From the IMG/VR virus record IMGVR_UViG_3300021375_000011, positions 1 to 64,000 of that record: a stretch of DNA of 64,000 bases; one strand, 5' to 3'. The notes under the pieces were generated by a model. The model was not told where the DNA came from and did not search any database. It was given only the letters and a program-made list of their open reading frames with translations. The translations under genes and the position numbers were made by a program. Origin of the DNA: a virus. The stretch's first letter is position 1, and the number at the start of each line of letters is the position of its first letter. Positions 59,744 through 64,000 of the stretch are shown piece after piece.

Positions 59744-59751
59744 CATAAATA
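59744..59751 (+). promoter_or_regulatory. Late promoter box (baseplate genes)
   Basis: CATAAATAAG on the plus strand followed by GAGGAG and the ATG at 59769. Confidence 0.6.
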
Positions 59752-59768
59752 AGACTAGAGGAGTATAC

Positions 59769-61754
59769 ATGGCATATTCACAGGCAAAAGCTGACAGAAT
59801 GAATCAACTTGCACAGCAGTATCCTAAAGCACCTATTGGTACTTTAGCAACGTTGGCTAATATACCTGTAAGTGAATTGGGTAACTATACCAATGATAGT
59901 GTAGGCACACGTGCAAGTAATGCAAACTTTGGCAGAGTAACCAGCGAAGAGTCTCAGAATATTCAATCAACTGATACGGCACGTAACACTCCTGGATCAG
60001 GAACTGCATTTCAAGGTGGCGGTACTATTGCTGAACAGGCATTTGGCAAGCGACCTCAACCGGATCCGTTTCCAGCGGCTCCACCACCAAGACCAGTACA
60101 GGCACAAGATAGTGATGTAGATTTTACAGATGCGTATGGTGAAAATTTTAGACAAGCAACACCAATTCCTACACCAGTTGTGCAACCACAAGATGATGAT
60201 GTTGAATTTGCTGATGCATACGGAGAAAGTTTTCGAGAAGTTACGCCAATTCCAACAGACACACGTTTTCCGACTAGTAGGACATCAGAGCTTACGCAGA
60301 ACACAGTTGACCCTGGATTGGCAAATGCCCTACGTGATCAAGAGCGTAGAGCAATCGAAGCTAGTAATGCATTTGAGGAGCCACCAGCACCGTCACCATA
60401 TCCTGCACCTCCACCGCCACGTCCAGTAGAAAGTTTTGATGCACCTGTAGATGATTTCAGTGGTTATCCAATTACACAAGTTGATGACTTTAGTGGACCT
60501 ACTAGAAATATTACACAGGTTGATGACTTTGCCGAATATCGTCCACCAGTTACAGAAGTAGATGACTTTGCAGAATTTCAAAGTCCAAATCAAGTAAACC
60601 AATTTGGAGTAGATGATTTTGGTGATCCAGAAGCGGCACAATTTGATGCCTTTGGTGATCCACTTAGAGCTCCAGCAGATGTAAATGACTTTGAGGAATA
60701 TGGCGACTTTATCGATGAACCAGGAGCAGACTTTGATGCATTTGGCAATCCAGTTACTCCAATAGTTGAAAACGATGGAACAAATTTAGTTGGCGATGAT
60801 CCAGTTGCTGACATTGGCGACGGCGCAGAAGGTGATGGCATTGACGGAGTTGAGCAGGCAGCTATATCACAACAAGAACAAGCCGCTATTAACGCAATGG
60901 CATTAAAACAAAAGGCACAACAACAACAAACAATTAGTCAGATGCGTGAAGCATCAGGTGTTAAAAACGCAGATGGTGATTGGCGTGTTAAGCTCCGATT
61001 AGCTCCGCAGGCAACTTACTTGTACAAAGATCCTAATCCAGGTATACTTGCTCCATTAGCAGTTACAGATGGAATTATATTTCCTTATACGCCAACAATA
61101 GATGTGCAGTACAGGGCAGAATACACAAATTACTCGCCAACACACAGTAATTACATGCATTACTTTTACAAAGGTTCTAGTGTGCAAACGGTGCAACTAC
61201 AAGCAGAATTTACTGCACAAGATACTGTCGAAGCAGAATACCTACTAGCATGTATACACTTTTTAAAAAGTTGTAGTAAAATGTTTTATGGGCAAGATGC
61301 ACAAAGAGGATCTCCACCACCATTAATATATCTTACTGGATTAGGCGAATATCAATTTAACGAAGCACCATGTGCGATAACAGAATTTAACTACAACCTG
61401 CCAAACGATGTTAACTACATACGGGCAAGGAGTAGACATATAACAAGAGATGATGCACTTCAATTTCAAAAGCCATTGGCAAGTTCGACAACAAATGGAA
61501 ATTTTAGTGCGTTAAACAGGCTAAAAACAGCAGTAACAAATGCTTTAAACGGAAATACTGAACCATTACAAGTCGGTGCTCAACCATTTAAACCAGCACC
61601 AGGTAACCTGGGTACAAAAGGTGCAACCTATGTGCCAACTAAGTTGGCAATGACCATTAACTTATTACCAATTGTTAGCAGACAACAGGTCAGTCAGCAA
61701 TTTAGTCTCAAAGAATATGCAAATGGTAACTTAATTAAAAGAGGAATGTGGTAA
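59769..61754 (+). CDS. 48: Baseplate tube-cap-type protein (gp48-like) with long disordered N-terminal part
   Basis: ATG 59769 (MAYSQAKADRMNQLAQQYPK) is preferred to an upstream in-frame start at 59736 because of GAGGAG spacing. The first about 390 residues are Pro/Asp/Phe-rich, with repeated VDDF, DAFGDP and AYGE(N/S)F units. The C-terminal about 260 residues are folded: WRVKLRLAPQATYLYKDPNP, GIIFPYTPTIDVQYRAEYTN, HYFYKGSSVQTVQLQAEFTA, as in gp48/gp54-type tube-baseplate proteins of marine T4-like phages. The disordered region is far longer than in T4 (gp48 is 364 aa). Confidence 0.8.
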   Translation: MAYSQAKADRMNQLAQQYPKAPIGTLATLANIPVSELGNYTNDSVGTRASNANFGRVTSEESQNIQSTDTARNTPGSGTAFQGGGTIAEQAFGKRPQPDPFPAAPPPRPVQAQDSDVDFTDAYGENFRQATPIPTPVVQPQDDDVEFADAYGESFREVTPIPTDTRFPTSRTSELTQNTVDPGLANALRDQERRAIEASNAFEEPPAPSPYPAPPPPRPVESFDAPVDDFSGYPITQVDDFSGPTRNITQVDDFAEYRPPVTEVDDFAEFQSPNQVNQFGVDDFGDPEAAQFDAFGDPLRAPADVNDFEEYGDFIDEPGADFDAFGNPVTPIVENDGTNLVGDDPVADIGDGAEGDGIDGVEQAAISQQEQAAINAMALKQKAQQQQTISQMREASGVKNADGDWRVKLRLAPQATYLYKDPNPGILAPLAVTDGIIFPYTPTIDVQYRAEYTNYSPTHSNYMHYFYKGSSVQTVQLQAEFTAQDTVEAEYLLACIHFLKSCSKMFYGQDAQRGSPPPLIYLTGLGEYQFNEAPCAITEFNYNLPNDVNYIRARSRHITRDDALQFQKPLASSTTNGNFSALNRLKTAVTNALNGNTEPLQVGAQPFKPAPGNLGTKGATYVPTKLAMTINLLPIVSRQQVSQQFSLKEYANGNLIKRGMW

Positions 61755-62062
61755 TGGCTGAAATAGAATATGGTTCAAATAGCATGTACTTTGACACTCC
61801 TATAGTACAAAATCAATACCTTGGTGTTATGGTTGATCGCCCAATACCAAAATTAATTGATGATCTAAGTTTTACCATTAACGAAACATATAATCTACGT
61901 CCTGATGTATTAGCATTTGACTTATATGGCGATGCCGCACTTTGGTGGGTATTTGCACAACGTAATCCAAATCAATTACAAGACCCGTTGTTTGATTTTG
62001 TCACTGGTACAACAATCTACCTACCACAAGAGTCTACACTAAAATCAGTATTAGGCGTCTAA
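61754..62062 (+). CDS. 53: Baseplate wedge protein gp53
   Basis: MAEIEYGSNSMYFDTPIVQN ... LSFTINETYNLRPDVLAFDL, YGDAALWWVFAQRNPNQLQD, TIYLPQESTL is the gp53 pattern (compare T4 Y..RP..LA..IYG...YWVLL). It helps attach wedges to the hub. ATG 61754 overlaps the gp48-like stop as TAATG. At 102 residues it is shorter than T4 gp53 (196), as in other marine members. Confidence 0.85.
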   Translation: MAEIEYGSNSMYFDTPIVQNQYLGVMVDRPIPKLIDDLSFTINETYNLRPDVLAFDLYGDAALWWVFAQRNPNQLQDPLFDFVTGTTIYLPQESTLKSVLGV

Positions 62063-62063
62063 T

Positions 62064-64000
62064 ATGGCAAATCCGGCAGAGATCAACAGCGCCAGACTAA
62101 GTCAGCAACTTGAGATCAATCGTCAAAAGCTCGCAGTTAAAAGTTTGCAACAACAAGCTCGCACAGGAGCAAAGTGGAGCAATATTCAAGATGACTGGGA
62201 TACCAGTGATGAAAGCGTTAAACTTACACGTAGCACATTGCAAAATCTAAACGGACAAAACGAAGGATTTAAGAACAAACCAGGCTATGTTACTACAAAG
62301 GTTAAACTCACTAGAAATATTACAGAAACAAATGTGCTTGTAAACGATCTTCAAGTTGTAAAGGAAACAACAATTAAAAACGAAAACTCGTTTGAGGTAA
62401 CCAACAACTTGCCAAGAACTAGTGCTGGCACTATTGTTTCTAACGATGCTATTGCAGTTGAAAACACTGGTCGATTCACAACACCTATCGAAGGTAATAA
62501 TTTATTCCTTGACGACACTGTAGTGAAACCAGTTGTAGCAAGTCTAAATAAACCTACTAATGCAAGGTCAGCAAGTCTAAGTGGACTCGAAGATCAACAG
62601 TTAGGAGATGCCAAAGGGTCAGGATCAACTAGCACAGTTGGCGGCGGAAATACAGTCCGTAAAATTACTGCTACACAAAATCAAAATAGTGTACAAGCAA
62701 CAGGACAAGATATACAGAGGGCAACTGATGATGATTCAACCACTGTAGTGTCAAATAGCGTTGGTACTGCTAGTCAAGTGGTTGAAGGACGAACAGAAGT
62801 CGCAGCTGAATTTATGCAAACTATCACACCATCTCCAAACAAATTAGCAGGATTAGCAAGCCAAACATATGCCATATCGATATACCTAATGAACACTGAT
62901 GAGTATACACAGCTATTAGGCAGTGATAGTAAAGTTTTACCAACAGATCAACTGATAGTACAAAGTGGTGGAGCACCAGTGGGCCAACGTAACAAATTTT
63001 TTGATCTTGATTTTTACATCGAGAACTTAGAATTACTTACAACAATTGGAACACAAGGTACTGGTTCCCCTCACAATGTTGTAAAGCTATCGTTTGAGAT
63101 ACTAGAAACAAATGGCATTACGTTTCTTGAAAGACTTAGGCAAGCAGTTTGGGAGCATACCGGCGACAGATCACAAACCATTAATGGACAAAACTATCTT
63201 ATGGTGATCAGATTTTATGGTTACGATGATCAAGGTAATTTAGTAAGTAGTGCACCTGGACAAGAACCAAAACCAGAACAAACAAGTGATCCAAATGCGT
63301 TGGTTGAAAAGTTTATTCCGTTTCAAATAAACCAATTAAGATACAAAATTGCTTCTGAAGCAGTGATGTACACTATTGAGGCAACACCAACAATCATGAC
63401 AGTTGGCTATAGTACTGCACGAGGCACAATCCCATTTAATTTTCAACTTAGTGCAGTTGATGTTCAAACCTTGTTAAATGGCGATACAGAAATACAAACA
63501 ACTCAAAGACAAATTACAGACACTGACGATGACGAAGCCATGGAAGTTTCTGAACGTGCTCCGCCTGCAAAAAAAATTGGCTTAAAAGGAGCAACTATAA
63601 CACAAGGACTGGCTACTGCTCTAAATGAACATCAACAGTTGTTAGCAGAAAAAACTCCTGGTATGATTCCAGACAAGTACACAATTGAATTAGAAGACGT
63701 TGCTGGACTAAAAGATGCAAAAATGCGTAAGCAAGGCACTGTTGACAAACGTAGATCCCCACTGCAAGACAATCCAGATCCAAATCAAAAACTTAACCAA
63801 AAGAAGCAGAACTTTGATACAGATACTAAAAATTACAGTATAAATGCTGGTACACAGATTGTGCAGTTGATTGATCAAGTGATGAAGAATAGTACCTATG
63901 TAACTGCTCAACAAACAGTTGCGTTTGATGAAATAAGCAAAAAGGAAATTAAAAACACTCCAGTTAAAACTGTACAATGGTATAGAATTACACAAACTGC
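62064..64000 (+). CDS. Large baseplate or tail structural protein (partial, runs off right edge)
   Basis: An ATG at 62064 follows gp53 by one base and the frame stays open to 64000 (645 residues seen). Start MANPAEINSARLSQQLEINR, then QDDWDTSDESVKLTRST, a Thr/Asn-rich middle, a folded region around NKLAGLASQTYAISIYLMNT, FDLDFYIENLELLTTIGTQG and LMVIRFYGYDDQGNLVSSAP. Similar long proteins follow gp53 in marine T4-like phages and are described only as virion structural. Its end and any enzymatic domain lie beyond the window. Confidence 0.82.
   Translation, partial: MANPAEINSARLSQQLEINRQKLAVKSLQQQARTGAKWSNIQDDWDTSDESVKLTRSTLQNLNGQNEGFKNKPGYVTTKVKLTRNITETNVLVNDLQVVKETTIKNENSFEVTNNLPRTSAGTIVSNDAIAVENTGRFTTPIEGNNLFLDDTVVKPVVASLNKPTNARSASLSGLEDQQLGDAKGSGSTSTVGGGNTVRKITATQNQNSVQATGQDIQRATDDDSTTVVSNSVGTASQVVEGRTEVAAEFMQTITPSPNKLAGLASQTYAISIYLMNTDEYTQLLGSDSKVLPTDQLIVQSGGAPVGQRNKFFDLDFYIENLELLTTIGTQGTGSPHNVVKLSFEILETNGITFLERLRQAVWEHTGDRSQTINGQNYLMVIRFYGYDDQGNLVSSAPGQEPKPEQTSDPNALVEKFIPFQINQLRYKIASEAVMYTIEATPTIMTVGYSTARGTIPFNFQLSAVDVQTLLNGDTEIQTTQRQITDTDDDEAMEVSERAPPAKKIGLKGATITQGLATALNEHQQLLAEKTPGMIPDKYTIELEDVAGLKDAKMRKQGTVDKRRSPLQDNPDPNQKLNQKKQNFDTDTKNYSINAGTQIVQLIDQVMKNSTYVTAQQTVAFDEISKKEIKNTPVKTVQWYRITQT

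Overview
The window is a piece of a large T4-like (contractile-tailed) phage genome, AT-rich and densely packed. Evidence for the T4 type is a nearly complete late-gene set: gp17 and gp16 terminase, gp20 portal, gp21 protease, gp22 scaffold, gp23 capsid, gp13/gp14 neck, gp15, gp18 sheath, gp19 tube, gp4, gp26, gp48-like, gp53, gp46/gp47 recombination nuclease, gp32 and the late sigma factor gp55. Protein style (gp32, gp13, gp14 and gp23 flavour, KYADLAE-type fibre ends, a zinc-finger protein starting MSRPICN) points to the marine branch containing cyanomyoviruses and pelagiphages. No photosynthesis genes are seen, and the host cannot be fixed from the window.

Layout. 1-811 (-): gp32, running off the left edge, with a small upstream ORF. 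871-15006 (-): packaging and virion genes, with a radical SAM enzyme, a nuclease and a small cysteine-rich CWC-type protein mixed in, ending with gp19. 15098-18409 (-): a very long gp18. 18521-22474: nucleotide and DNA metabolism (dNMP kinase, DexA-like exonuclease), gp13 and an unknown. 22475-22634: divergent sigma70-type promoters. 22635-27025 (+): four small early-type ORFs, then gp14, a membrane protein, gp15 and a Nudix hydrolase. 26992-40763 (-): tail-fibre-like modular proteins flanked by two related glycosyltransferase-like or sugar-processing-like proteins. 40825-49781 (-): a radical SAM enzyme, gp23, gp22, gp21, core proteins, gp20 and the tape measure. 49846-52160 (+): gp26 and a chaperone-like small ORF joined by a very convincing -1 frameshift signal, then three small genes. 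52157-59659 (-): sulfotransferase-like gene, a 0.5 kb structured gene-free region, GIY-YIG protein, third radical SAM enzyme, SDR, gp46, an inserted unknown, gp47 and gp55. 59769-64000 (+): baseplate genes gp48-like, gp53 and an open-ended large baseplate protein.

Regulation is readable. Host-type promoters with TTGACA/TATAAT-like boxes and 16-17 bp spacing precede the small early ORFs, gp55, the exonuclease and the gp32 region. About fifteen ATAAATAC boxes, the T4 late promoter type read by gp55, precede virion genes. Rho-independent terminators separate late units, and two of these terminators are the same hairpin. Many adjacent genes are coupled by TAATG or ATGA overlaps.

The most interesting items are the frameshift cassette at 50667-50751, the structured non-coding block at 52787-53275, the scattered virion- or cell-surface-modification genes (three radical SAM enzymes, sulfotransferase-like and sugar-type proteins) inside late operons, and the capsid-targeting-like N-termini of three proteins next to the terminase.
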